Shown here: in pieces, positions 1 through 10,400 of the stretch | Layout: each line of letters starts with the position of its first letter | Numbering within the stretch: the first letter of the stretch is position 1 | Notes under the pieces: model-generated | Told to the model about the DNA's origin: nothing | What the model saw: only the letters and a program-made list of their open reading frames with translations | The model's database searches: none | NCBI GenBank assembly: GCA_020744225.1 | Contig: JAGMWG010000021.1 | Coordinates: forward strand, 62,001-126,000 | Reading direction: 5' to 3' | Length of the DNA stretch: 64,000 nucleotides | Source: Paraphoma chrysanthemicola | Lineage: Eukaryota; Ascomycota; Dothideomycetes; Pleosporales; Phaeosphaeriaceae | Position numbers and translations under genes: made by a program

Positions 1-1629
1 CTTCTTTCGAAAGGAACCACCTCGATCCCATCATCAATATCTCTTATCAAACACTTGCCGGAGTATTCGCTTGACGTGTTGTTTTCGCTACTGGCTGGAA
101 ATGCGGTATATATGCTAGGGAGCGGCTGGATGCTTTTAAGCGATCTGCGTGGTAGATGCATGAATGCTAATATTGATAGATTAGATTATAAAGCGATTGT
201 TTGTGGGTACTGGTCCAGCCAGCACCGGTATTGTCGGGTTTTGGATAAGAAAAGAATGAGGGCGGACGAAGATAGCATCCAGCGCATGAAGGATAGTGCT
301 GTAGGGCCTTGTAGTATATATGTCCCTGTCCGAGCTGTGTAGACTCCGCATCGATACGATCCAATGTTTGCATATGACTGCGCCGCATTCATGCTGAAGC
401 TTGTCGTCCAGTCCTGCTGCGGTGCGGGAGCGGAACGAGAAAACTAATGCTTGTGGAAATTGGTGCCGAGCATTGCAACTCGAAGCTGGTGCAACACGAA
501 AGCAGGACTTTGATATGGCTTCCTTGCATCGGGTATCGAGTGCAAAGAACGGCTTCGAGACGTCAGAAGCATTGGTTGTGCGCTCACCATTTTGGGGACT
601 TGGCCCGTGCTTGTAGCCGCCGGACCTCTTCTTTGATGCCGGCCAGCGAGAAGGTCTTCACAATTCCTTCACGGGCGAAGGAGACGGTTGAGAGTCTCAG
701 AGAGGCGCGCAGCGGATGTCTTATGTGTAGCGAGCTCCGGCGAGGGCCTATCGTTCCACATCCGGTGAATGTAGTCCTGAAACCAAGTCCGACGAAAGCT
801 AATGTGCATGTGCACAACATCCTCGACTCCAGATGCATAGTGTTTTCAACCTTGTCAAATCTAGTCAACAAGACTCAATTGTTGTGACAAAATGATCAAA
901 GATATTGCCAGTCTGACCGGGAGTTATAGCTATCGGTAACTTCAGGAACGTGCCGGGCAATTGAGAATAGCTAAGTACAACGACGAGTGTCAGCAATGAT
1001 CCATTGATGTTACGAGTAGTCATGGAGTATGCATAGATGCACAGATCATGGATGAGATCGTTGATGCCGATGTTGTGAAGCATAAATGTGATGGCTGCTA
1101 ACCGCCGTGACAATGGCCACGGGTCGCATGAGCGGTCTGACGCTTCGCGCATCTGGGATTGTTTAGCCGGTAAGGCTCTGGGGCTGGAATTTCTTTGGCA
1201 AAGACCAAGTCTGAGGGAAGTGCAGTTTTCACGGAGGTACTAATGTTGAGTCGGTCTGTTGAGGTCGTTGGTAACGAGGGTTGCAACTTCCTTCTTGTGC
1301 CGAGGCGCTACGCGGTCCAATGCTATGACGACGTAATGCTACAATGAGACTTAGACAATGCGAGTGCTCCTCTATACTACCTTTTCAATACGCATCTCGA
1401 TCTTGTGCTGCATCTGCGGACTGGTGCGCAAATGGTCAATTTCCCGCGGCTCAATCGCACCCTCATTCGTCGCCGCCCGCAGGATAGGAGTTCTACATGA
1501 CGGATAGGCTAGCTTTGTGCGCAAGTCTTTCTCAGCAGTCGCAACCTGGAGTATATGGGAGTAGAAGTAAGATACATCATTTAGTGTCTATGAAGTCGCC
1601 TGGTATATGTCATTTCGTCTCTATCTATC
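1..1629. other. No supported gene; weak minus-strand open frames
   Basis: I see no gene I can support here. Several overlapping frames of 60-146 codons are open on both strands. The minus-strand frames at 584-871 and 865-1152 have protein-like stretches (a basic, Leu-rich C-terminus and a hydrophobic segment), but no recognisable motif, no clean splice chain and no good start. They could be relics of a decayed gene. Confidence 0.4.
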
Positions 1630-3112
1630 TCACGCGCCCGGTGCCTGCGCAAACAAATCCTTGAACCCCTTCTGATCGATCTCAAGCTCTCTTCGCGCCA
1701 CGGCCAATTCTGCTTTGCTCGGCAAATTGACAATCGTGAGATACAAGATGTTCGGTGTCATAATCTTCCTCACCGGATATGTCACCAGACTAATCGGGCC
1801 CCTGATCTTGTTCTCCCGCTTGACTGCAGGCTTGAGTTTTCCATCCTCGCCCTTCTCTCTAAGACGCGAGCTGCGCCCACGCGGCTGTGCACAGATCTTT
1901 CCTCCTGTGACAAGAGAGATGAGATGACCGTTGTTGCAAGGATGGTTTGGGTCAGCGAAGCGGTTGGAGAACTCTGGCACGTTGGAGGATGCTTTGGTCA
2001 GAGCAGAGTCGGGGTTGTTGCCGGCATAGTCCGCGCGAGCACGACGGTCGAAATAGTCGCCAACAAACTCTTTGTTACGGAGGAGACGTTCCTTGAAGCT
2101 CTCATCGCGCTTGATCTCTGGGCGCGCGATCATGTCTTCTAAGCCGGGATAGACGAGCGGCGCAATTTCCATAGGCATTGTGTCTGGGTGCGCGCGGCCG
2201 GATGTAAGGCGAATTGGCCGAAGGATTCTTGTCTTCGTTGACTCGGCTTGCTGACCAGGCAGTCCCCACTTGGAGACTTGCTTTGCAGTGTCCATGTTGA
2301 AAGCCTCCATTCCCAACTCGACGTCGCCGCTTTTACTTGGTTCATCTTTGTAGATCAGGACCATGGCGTAGAGACCGAGTGGCATGAAGACGTCCTTGTT
2401 CATTTGGTCCAAGAATTTATTAGCCTTGTATCTCGTTTGTAGTTCGATGGCTGTTCTGGTAGACGTTAGCTTGTGGTACAATCCTGGCCATTTGCACTTA
2501 CCCAGCAGCTATTGTAACAGCAAGAGATACAGCCAAGGTGATATGGCCTGGCACGAAACCTACTGCATTTCCGGCAATGTACATAGTTTTGAGCCACGGC
2601 GATGCTTGTGCAGCATTTTCGAAGTTGGCCAAAAAGCGTAGGAAACTCTCTTGGTCCAAGCCCATCGGGTCCAGGGCGGGTGGGTAAGCACGAGCCCACC
2701 CTCTTGCTCTGGATCCCGGGCGGCGCTGAGGTATGATGATTGGATAGGGCAGTTGAGTCTGCTCTCTGCTGTGTCCCTCTTCATCGGCCAGTCTCATCAC
2801 GGAGACCTCATGCACCAGGTCTGAGACTGTTCGCTCGACATCAGGTCGATGTTGTTGGATCTCCGCCTCTTCGTAGCTGGGCAGACCTGCAGCTTCATCG
2901 AGTGACCAGATCCGTTCGTCGCTGGCGATCTCATCACCTTTCTCTCCAGATTGCCTGAACTCGGCAACTTGGATACTCGTAGCACCGTCCTTATGGTCTT
3001 GCTGCGCGAGGGCTGTTTTCCGTCCCTTGTGATCATGATACTTTTCACCGGCTAGACCGATACCAGTTGATATGCCCTTATTGATGGTGCGTAGGATGGG
3101 TGCGATTACCAT
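1630..3112 (-). CDS. Conserved fungal protein of unknown function
   Basis: Two exons, complement(1630..2455, 2502..3112). The 46-nt intron has donor GTAAGTG, a CTAAC branch site and acceptor CAG, and joins in phase to give 478 residues. The N-terminal 120 residues are polar and contain an LPSYEE-type motif. A basic Pro/Arg stretch (about 125-140, PQRRPGSRARGW) leads into a conserved block, including the hydrophobic segment around residues 185-205 (VGFVPGHITLAVSLAV). A long partly charged C-terminal half follows. I recall this architecture (PQRRPGxRxRGF, then FLxFLxxFxxAxxASP) from many Pezizomycotina proteins annotated only as hypothetical; it has no assigned reaction. No signal peptide is visible. 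The gene is isolated, with large gene-poor flanks. The exon structure is well supported; a function cannot be given. Confidence 0.82.
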
Positions 3113-5897
3113 GGTGTTGGATAACTGAGAGGTTTCGGATGAATTCGGGATGGTCGAACCAAGTGTTGGTTAAAATGCTTCACAAATTCAACTGTCTGTG
3201 AGTCGTGCGAAGGTGATTAATGTAATGAGACATCTGGATCGTGATTACATGGCTTATATACCTCAAGTCGACTTTTGGTACATCGTCGCGTCTTGCAGAC
3301 AACGTATCGCAACCCAGCAATGGCAGCACAGCCTGAGATCTCGGGGTACCGCGAGATAGCGAGCGATGTTAGCATCAAGCACTGCCACGCCGCTAGGTAA
3401 AATGCTTGGTGCATGGTCCAAGCTAAAAAGCGGCCTATGGAGGGCCTGAAAGCAAAGCTTAGCGGGTGAGCTAAATGCGCGGGCGTCGCGATGGTGCGCA
3501 GCAGCATTGGTTCACCGCGACGTTGACTCCGTTAGGTAAAGTTGCTGGAGGCCTCGAATCCTGCAGCTGCAAATCACGTTGGTGGCTGTCTCTCAATTGC
3601 ACGCTTGCCCTGCGAGGTCATCGGTGCAAGCCGAGTCAGAAGTCGTTATTGCGCCAACAGGGGCATGCGGGAAGAATTGCTGGCTCGGCTTTAGATGAGA
3701 CCGTCAGCCGGTGACTGCTGTGCGGGATTTCCCCCGTCGCTCCCGTCCGCCGTCTCGCACAGCTAGGGCAAGCCAGGTTCGAACGATGAGGTTTGCGCTA
3801 TTGTAGCGGGCTACGCGAAGTTGGCATGGTGACCTCATATCGAATGATAGTGTCCAGAATGGCATGTGAAAATTCCGTGCAGCTGCGACTCGCACTCTGG
3901 TTCCTGGTCGACCCTTGAAGAGCATTATGAGCGAAATGGGTGTCGACTTGTCAGTCTTGACAGTGCTTGACAGCGATTGAACGCAATTGAGGGGGCTTGT
4001 CGACTACCATTGCGCGTATAATCGCTGAACAATGACTGGATTGCGGATGATGATGACAACATAGTCGCTGGAGATGATGAAAAGGATTACTCTGGATGGA
4101 GGGAGTCATGGATTGGGGCTGAGAGACGCCGAACCAGAGTTTGACGAGCTTCCAAGAAACAAACTGGGCGATGATGAACTGGCCGGATTGGGTCTGTGTG
4201 CGCTACTGGACGTAATGCTGCTTGTGCCGACTATAGAAGAGCTGGTTTCAATTTTTTGCCTACGATGACTGTAAGGGAGCGCGAAGCCGATTGTGAAAAT
4301 TTGGCTTCAGCCTTACTACACGTGCCCTGGCCAATGAAGAAGCTTAACTCATCTTGAGCGTCAACCCCGAACCACAAATTGTACCGCATCCAGGCCTCAA
4401 AGATTGTCAAGGTTTGCGGAGTTGCTGAGTGGCTTTCTTCGCTCTTGACTCTTGTCTCGGGGAAGGAGCCTCACGATTGATTGCAGTAGCCCGAGAGTGT
4501 ATGGTTCATGGCTCCAAGAGGTAGATATGGGGACTTTGCGCACAGCGGTATTATACAAATCGCCAGACATCTCCCGGGTCTCATATGCCTCAAATCGTTA
4601 TTACTCCAAAAGGCAAGATGTTTAGCAACAGCTGCCAGAAAGCGGAAGGGAATTGGCATGCGACGATGCGACTCACAGCAGGTTGCAAGTGATAGGCGCC
4701 ACCCAGACGATACGTGCGTGGTAGCATCGCACCTTGGTCAATGGTCTTCCTCTTTAATCATCGAATTCTCATCGCGCTGAATACACAGGAAGCAGTCTGC
4801 CTATCTTTGGTCTGCTGCGGCATCGTGTTGACGTGACAAACTTCCGAGATTTGGTACGAGTCAGCAAATTTAGAAAAAACGATAGACGCATAGCCACAGA
4901 GGGCTTTCAAGAAGCAGTGAGGTGTGGAACGGAAAGTTGATGCGAGTGTTTGTCGCTATCGCTCGCATAAGATCATGCTCGGCCTATCATCATTAGTGAG
5001 ACGTGAGAAAACACAGCCTCGTGTCTCTCCATTTCGATCGAGGCCCAGCTGCTGAAGTATGAGCAGCGATCAACTCTCAGGGTCGGAGAAGAATGACATA
5101 TTGAAACAACAAACGCGGCGATGATACAGGAGATTGGCTTGGGGCGAGCTGAAGCCCTAGCGCCACCGCGGTGTCGCTAAGCCAAACTGCACCCGCCTTG
5201 GCAATCGCCCTTGGCAGGCCATCCACACAGCACATCGACTCCGCAAAACCCAAATCACATCGATGGTTGTGGCGTTATCGTTTTCATCGCCTGCTAGCGC
5301 AGTTTCGCGCTCAAACAGTCACTGCTCAGTCAACAACGACCTGCCTTGCAACTCAGGCGCGGCGACATGGCAAGTATCCATTCGCGAGGTTTCGAAACAT
5401 TCGTCATACTCCGCAGTTCTTAGGCCCCCAGGACAACCGTGAAAAAAACATGTTTGCTCGTGGATTACAACTTGCCATGAAAAGCCGTGGTCCCCGTCTG
5501 CTCCACAGATTTTCCGCCCAGCCATCTCAATGCCCCCTGTCCAGCGATCGCTCATTTGCTCAAGCTTCAGCCCACGGACAACAAGGAGCCGCTTCGCGTC
5601 CTTCCAGCTGTGGCTGAAGTCTTGACCGGCGAACATCCCTGCTGACGAGCGTCTATTTTTCGACCTCATGGCTTGGTAAGGTGGTAAGGCAGCGGAATCT
5701 AGCTGCATTAGGGCTGAGCTCATCCATCAGCGCGACGTGAGGTGACACAACGAGAAAGAAGGCGCAGTGCGCTTGCAGGCCGTCGGAGGTTTTATATGAT
5801 GTGACCACTGGCCGGCTTTTGTCAGGTTTTGAGCCTCACTACGATCCATCCTTCCCTCGACTCGAATCCATTTCGCAAGCCGCGCTGTGACTTCACC
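3113..5897. other. Gene-poor intergenic region
   Basis: About 2.8 kb between the start of the upstream minus-strand gene and the start of the membrane-protein gene. Frames such as 3217-3507 (-) and 5171-5617 (+) are open, but they lack a good start, splice signals and family resemblance. I see no tRNA or repeat array. Confidence 0.5.
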
Positions 5898-6692
5898 ATG
5901 GGTATCGCGCAATCCTTTCACCGCACAGCTCCAGCGCAATCTGCGCCACACTCGACATCGACGTCGAGGAACTCGCTATTCTGGCCGCTCCTAATATCGA
6001 ATTTCGTCCTTTCCGCGCTCTCGATTGCAAACCTAGGGCTGATTAGTTCTATGGTCGGCTTTTTACTGGACCAAAAGCACAATGTCCACAGCTACCAAGT
6101 AGACTACGAGGGCGGCCCGTTCAACTTGAATGTCGAACCCGCCAACCTTTGGGTCGACCAAGGACATGAGAGCAATGGAGTCGCAGGATATGGATTCTTT
6201 TTGGGACTCTTCGGCATGTTTGTGGCGTGGAGAACAAGGAAGAGCACTGTGAGCCTGATTAATTGCTCAATCTCCACACTTGTACTGACCGGATTACAGC
6301 GATCACACACAACTCTCACGATACTCCTCATCCTGCAATTTCTCGCCATTCTCTTCACTCTCAGCGCATTCATATTCGTCTTCGTCGTCACCTATCAGAC
6401 CAACAACCAGCGAATCCGCCTACCCGTCGCCGCCAACAACCAAGGCGTCAATTACGCTGAGTTCAAATGGACGCCCGAAACGTGGTTCAAAGCAGTCCTG
6501 GACCTTCCCTTGGTCGACTCGGACAAGCGCGACGAGATCGACTCGCGGGTTACCACGATGGTGGCTTGGCGTTGGATGTTGCTACCTATTTTTATCGTCG
6601 ACATTATCGCGTTTGGTGTCACAACGATGGCTTGGCTGAAGCAACGGAAGGGCACGACGCGCGCGAGCTCGGCAAACTCGATTGAGAAATGA
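5898..6692 (+). CDS. Four-helix fungal membrane protein, function unknown
   Basis: I start at 5898 because the ATG lies in a CACCATGG context; the same frame is open from an upstream ATG at 5829, which would add 23 residues. A 51-nt stretch (6249..6299) has donor GTGAGC, a CTGAC branch site and acceptor ACAG. Splicing it gives join(5898..6248, 6300..6692), 247 residues. Four hydrophobic segments are visible in the spliced protein: about residues 27-57, 93-110, 121-150 and 210-235. A soluble loop lies between the third and fourth (about 150-205), with a TPETWFKAVLDLP stretch. The C-terminus is short and basic. The layout resembles small four-pass (tetraspanin- or MARVEL-like) fungal proteins, but I see no signature motif and give no function. 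Confidence 0.75.
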   Translation: MGIAQSFHRTAPAQSAPHSTSTSRNSLFWPLLISNFVLSALSIANLGLISSMVGFLLDQKHNVHSYQVDYEGGPFNLNVEPANLWVDQGHESNGVAGYGFFLGLFGMFVAWRTRKSTVSLINCSISTLVLTGLQRSHTTLTILLILQFLAILFTLSAFIFVFVVTYQTNNQRIRLPVAANNQGVNYAEFKWTPETWFKAVLDLPLVDSDKRDEIDSRVTTMVAWRWMLLPIFIVDIIAFGVTTMAWLKQRKGTTRASSANSIEK

Positions 6693-7548
6693 GCAAGACG
6701 CGTTCGAAGCGTCAAAACTTAGAAGCTCGATATGAAGAGGCACGGACTGCTGTCTTCCGACAATCGGTGTCTGATGGCCTGAGGGATGGTACTGAGAGAC
6801 GAGCATGAGCACGGGCATGAGCTGCACGCAGATTCGCGGCGGTAAGGGAGGACGATTACGACATTACGAATATACCTAGACACTCTTTAGCATTCATAGC
6901 GTTGAACAGAGCAAATTCAAGGCCTGTGTAGCATTGTAAACCACGTCGCACAATGACAGATCGCGGAGGAGGAGATGCTTGCTTGCACGTTCCGATGCTG
7001 CATCTGATCATCACTTACATGTGAAAACCAACCTCCCGCAACGCTAGTTCACGCACCCAGTCCCGTGAAGTGCTTTAGTGAACAGCTTGCAAGTCACGCG
7101 TGCCGACACATTGCGGAAGGTGCATGTGGCCAATGAAACATGCTCAGAATGACCTTTCCCCAGATTCCCATGCCAGATCCTTCAAAACCTTCATTCTGTT
7201 CCTGAGCATCGTCAATCTTAAAGCAACGCACCATCAGAGCAAGTCGTTGAGAAATAAGCTCCGTGTTGAGCGCCGCCTTGCATCCCACGCGCCAAAGCTT
7301 AGCGAAGCGCCGAGGTTCGCAAGCTTGCCCACGCGAGAAAAAGTTGACCCCACCGCGCCCGTCGTTCTGCCTCAGTCCTCGATCTGATTCTCAACGTCAC
7401 TGCCGAAGCTCGCGGGCAGACGATTTTGGTTCCGGACTACGATTGGATACGTGGGCCCCGTGCGACTCGCATGCGGTGCATTTCTTAACGCCAGATCTCT
7501 CTCCAATAGCCTTCACATCGCACTCGACGAGCTGCGTACACCGACACG
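6693..7548. other. Intergenic region
   Basis: Holds the 3' end of the membrane-protein gene and the promoter and leader of the acyltransferase gene. No supported feature. Confidence 0.5.
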
Positions 7549-8568
7549 ATGCACTGGACGCTCTGGATCGTAGCGCCTCCCACCGCCGTCATCATGTTCC
7601 TCTACTTCTTCGCCCTCATCCTGCCCAAAGGGCCAGCACAACTCGCATCCTACTACGCCTTCAGCTTGACATCGATCGTCCTGCTCCTGTCATGTTCAGC
7701 GTACGGGACCGTAGCTAGTATAGCCCTTCGCCTAGTCCGGCATGGTGGCATGGCGCAATGGACGACTGGACGAGCGTTCAAATGGACCATGTGGCTGACA
7801 ACGGGCGTCACGTTCCGCATCAATGGCAGCATGAAGCGCGAGGGCGGTATCAGCGGCGAGGAAGCGCTGGGCATGCGGCCGGTGGTGTTTGTGGGCAACC
7901 ACCAGACGGAGCTGGATGTGCTGATGCTGGGCTGCATGTTTCCCAAGTGGTGCAGCGTGACGGCGAAGAACAGCCTGAAATATGTGCCGTTCTTGGGGTG
8001 GTTTAGTAAGTCTACCATTTCCTTTTTACACATGTTGCTCAGGAGCTGTATGTTAGAGTAATCCTGGAGTGAGATGCTAATCATAATTCCAGTGGCCCTC
8101 TCCAAAACCGTCTTCATCGACCGCTCCAACCGCGCCCTCGCCCGCACCACCTTCGACAACGCCGTCGTTACAATGCGCGAGAAACGCCAGTCGGTCTTCA
8201 TCTTCCCCGAAGGCACGCGCTCCTACGCCGACGAGCCGACACTCCTACCCTTCAAGAAGGGCGCATTCCATCTCGCCGTCGACGCACAAGTCCCGATTGT
8301 CCCAGTTGTGTGCGCAAACTACGCAAACGTGTTCAACACGAAGCTGAAGCGATATGCGCCAGGCATCGTGGATGTCAGCATACTACCGCCGATTCCGACA
8401 AAGGGGCTGACAAAGGACGATATTGACGACCTGGTGGAGAGGACAAGGAAGGTTATGCTGGATGAGCTGATACGGTTATCGCACGTCACGGGACAGGGCA
8501 ATGGTGTGCCATTGCCAGTTGCATCCGGTGTTGATGAGAAGACACGAGAGCTGAGGAAGAGGACATGA
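7549..8568 (+). CDS. SLC1: 1-acyl-sn-glycerol-3-phosphate acyltransferase (LPAAT)
   Basis: Transfers an acyl chain from acyl-CoA to lysophosphatidic acid to make phosphatidic acid, the precursor of phospholipids and triacylglycerol, at the ER membrane. Exons 7549..8005 and 8093..8568 (donor GTAAGT, acceptor CCAG) join in phase to give 310 residues. N-terminal hydrophobic helices cover about residues 4-25 and 35-60. The PlsC motifs are present in order: NHQTELD (His118 and Asp123, the HX4D catalytic pair), FPEGTRS just after the junction, KKGAFHLA, and a VPIVPVV segment. The intron lies inside the conserved VPFLGWFMALS block, and the join restores it exactly, which fixes the splice sites. Length and motif order match yeast Slc1 and plant/animal LPAATs. 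The neighbours give no further clue. Confidence 0.95.
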
Positions 8569-9319
8569 TTGCATGCATTGCGTCTTGCATTTGGGAGTCG
8601 CATTGAGGAGGCATTCAGTCTACACGGAGTTTGGCGCAGGGTACATAGCGTCTGGCATTCGATATCCATCAAGATGCGGAATGGTTAGAGACGTAGCATT
8701 ACAAACATCCCTAGTATTACAACCTGAGAGAAACTACAAAAATCACTTCAAAATTTCCACTTGCCTCTAAATCAGTTTGTGTAGATACAAGTTACAACAT
8801 TCCGCAGCAAAGAAGAGTCGTAGAGCCGCATGTATCTCGCCCGCACCAGGTCTCGCACATAGATTCCAGCCACTCTCGCCGCTTCTAAACGCAACCCAAT
8901 CTCTAACAGCACATCATTACTACAAGCAAAATCGCAGGATCTTTTCGATCACACGAGTCAGTACCTCGGACACTTTGTTGCCTTCATTTGGTGCTTACTA
9001 CACGATGTAGGTAGCTCGGCAAACCTTCCCTCCTTGGCCGGAGCATATCCCGGCGCTCGCTCAACCGAGCTACCCCACGATCACCCCTCTCTCCGCATCG
9101 AGTATTCCGAACGAAATACGCCACTCAGGCAGACTACGGGGCTTACACGCGTGTATGAATGGTCATGGGAAGAATAGCTTATGATGCGGGTGTATATAAA
9201 GGGTTGTGACGGGGACGTTTGCTTTTTTAGGAATGCAAGAACGACTCTGAATTTCTTCTTCGAAAAACCTTTTTGTAATCTTGATTGAGAGCACGCTTTT
9301 GTGTTAAGAGGTGGATAAT
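8569..9319. other. Intergenic region
   Basis: 3' end of the acyltransferase gene and promoter of the dehydrogenase gene. Nothing else supported. Confidence 0.5.
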
Positions 9320-10392
9320 ATGGCTGCACGACAACCGGGATTAAAGAATCAGACAGACAAGGAGGCGGTAATTGGTTGGAGTGTTAAAGGCAAGACGGCG
9401 ATTGTGACGGGTGCTGGATCTGGTATGTTATGCTCTCGTAACACTACTTTCATCATTTCATTCCATCAAGAACTACACTCAAAAGAGAATAACTCATAAC
9501 AATCATAGGTATAAACTTCTCCTTCGCGGCCGTCCTCCTCCAGAAAGGCTGCTCCGTCCTCCTCGCCGACCTAGCCCTCCGCCCAGAAGCCCAAGCACTC
9601 CTAGATGAATACACCGCAAAGCAAGACGGCCGTCCCAGAGCCGAATTCTGCAAAACAGACGTAACGTCCTGGCCCCAATTATCTCGCATGTTCGACACGG
9701 CCATCCGCTCATTCGGACACATTGACATCGTGTGCCCCGGCGCAGGCATTTACGACCCGCACTGGAGTAATTTCTGGCACCCGCCGGGCGCACCGGGATC
9801 GGCTAGTAAAGACGCGCCAGATGGCGGGCGGTATGCGAGTTTGGACATCAACATCACGCACCCGATTCGGTGTACGCAGCTCGCGATATCGCATTTCTTG
9901 AATCCACCACCAGGCGTCGAAAAGGTCGGGCCCAGGAATCCCAAACGCGTGATTATCATAAGTAGTATCGCAGGCCAGAATTCCAATCTCAATACGCCGA
10001 TATACGTCGCGACCAAACATGCCATGAACGGATTCATCCGGTCGCTGGGAAAACTAGACGAGCGGCTGGGTATACGTGTAAACGGCGTTGCACCGGGTGT
10101 GATTAAGACGCCGTTGTGGACGGAACATCCAGAGAAGATGACGTTCATTGACGAGACGCAGGATGCATGGGCGACACCTGAGGAGGTGGCTGAGGGGATG
10201 CTCAGGTGTTTGGAAGATGTGGAATTGGGCGGCGGGAAGATTTTGGAGATTGGGGCAGGGCAGACGAGGTTGGTGGAGGCATTAAATGATCCGGGCCCGA
10301 GTGGGAAGGGACATACAGTGAGCAAGCTGGAGGAAAGATATGAAGAGGTGTTTGAGTGGTTGGGGAAGAAGGGGTGGGGCGCAAAACTGTAG
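9320..10392 (+). CDS. Short-chain dehydrogenase/reductase, 15-PGDH-like
   Basis: NAD(P)-dependent oxidoreductase of the classical SDR family; the substrate is unknown. Exons 9320..9422 and 9509..10392 (donor GTATGT, acceptor ATAG) give 328 residues, and the join restores the dinucleotide-binding loop TGAGSGIN at residues 30-37. The usual last Gly of TGxxxGxG is Asn here. An Asp after strand 2 (LLADLAL) suggests NAD(H) preference. The usual NNAG motif reads PGAG. The active site is present: Ser in IIISSIAG and Tyr/Lys in YVATK. Start: the first in-frame ATG is 9320 (AATATGGCT); the open frame upstream begins with GTG. The gene converges with the decarboxylase gene, with only 8 bp between the stop codons. 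A metabolic link between the two is possible but unproven. Confidence 0.88.
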
Positions 10393-10400
10393 GCTGAGTA

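Noticed and set aside
3217..3507. 96-codon minus-strand frame
   Set aside because: No motif, no promoter context, composition like chance.
3776..3787. GGTTCGAA-like box resembling a tRNA B box
   Set aside because: No matching A box or cloverleaf around it.
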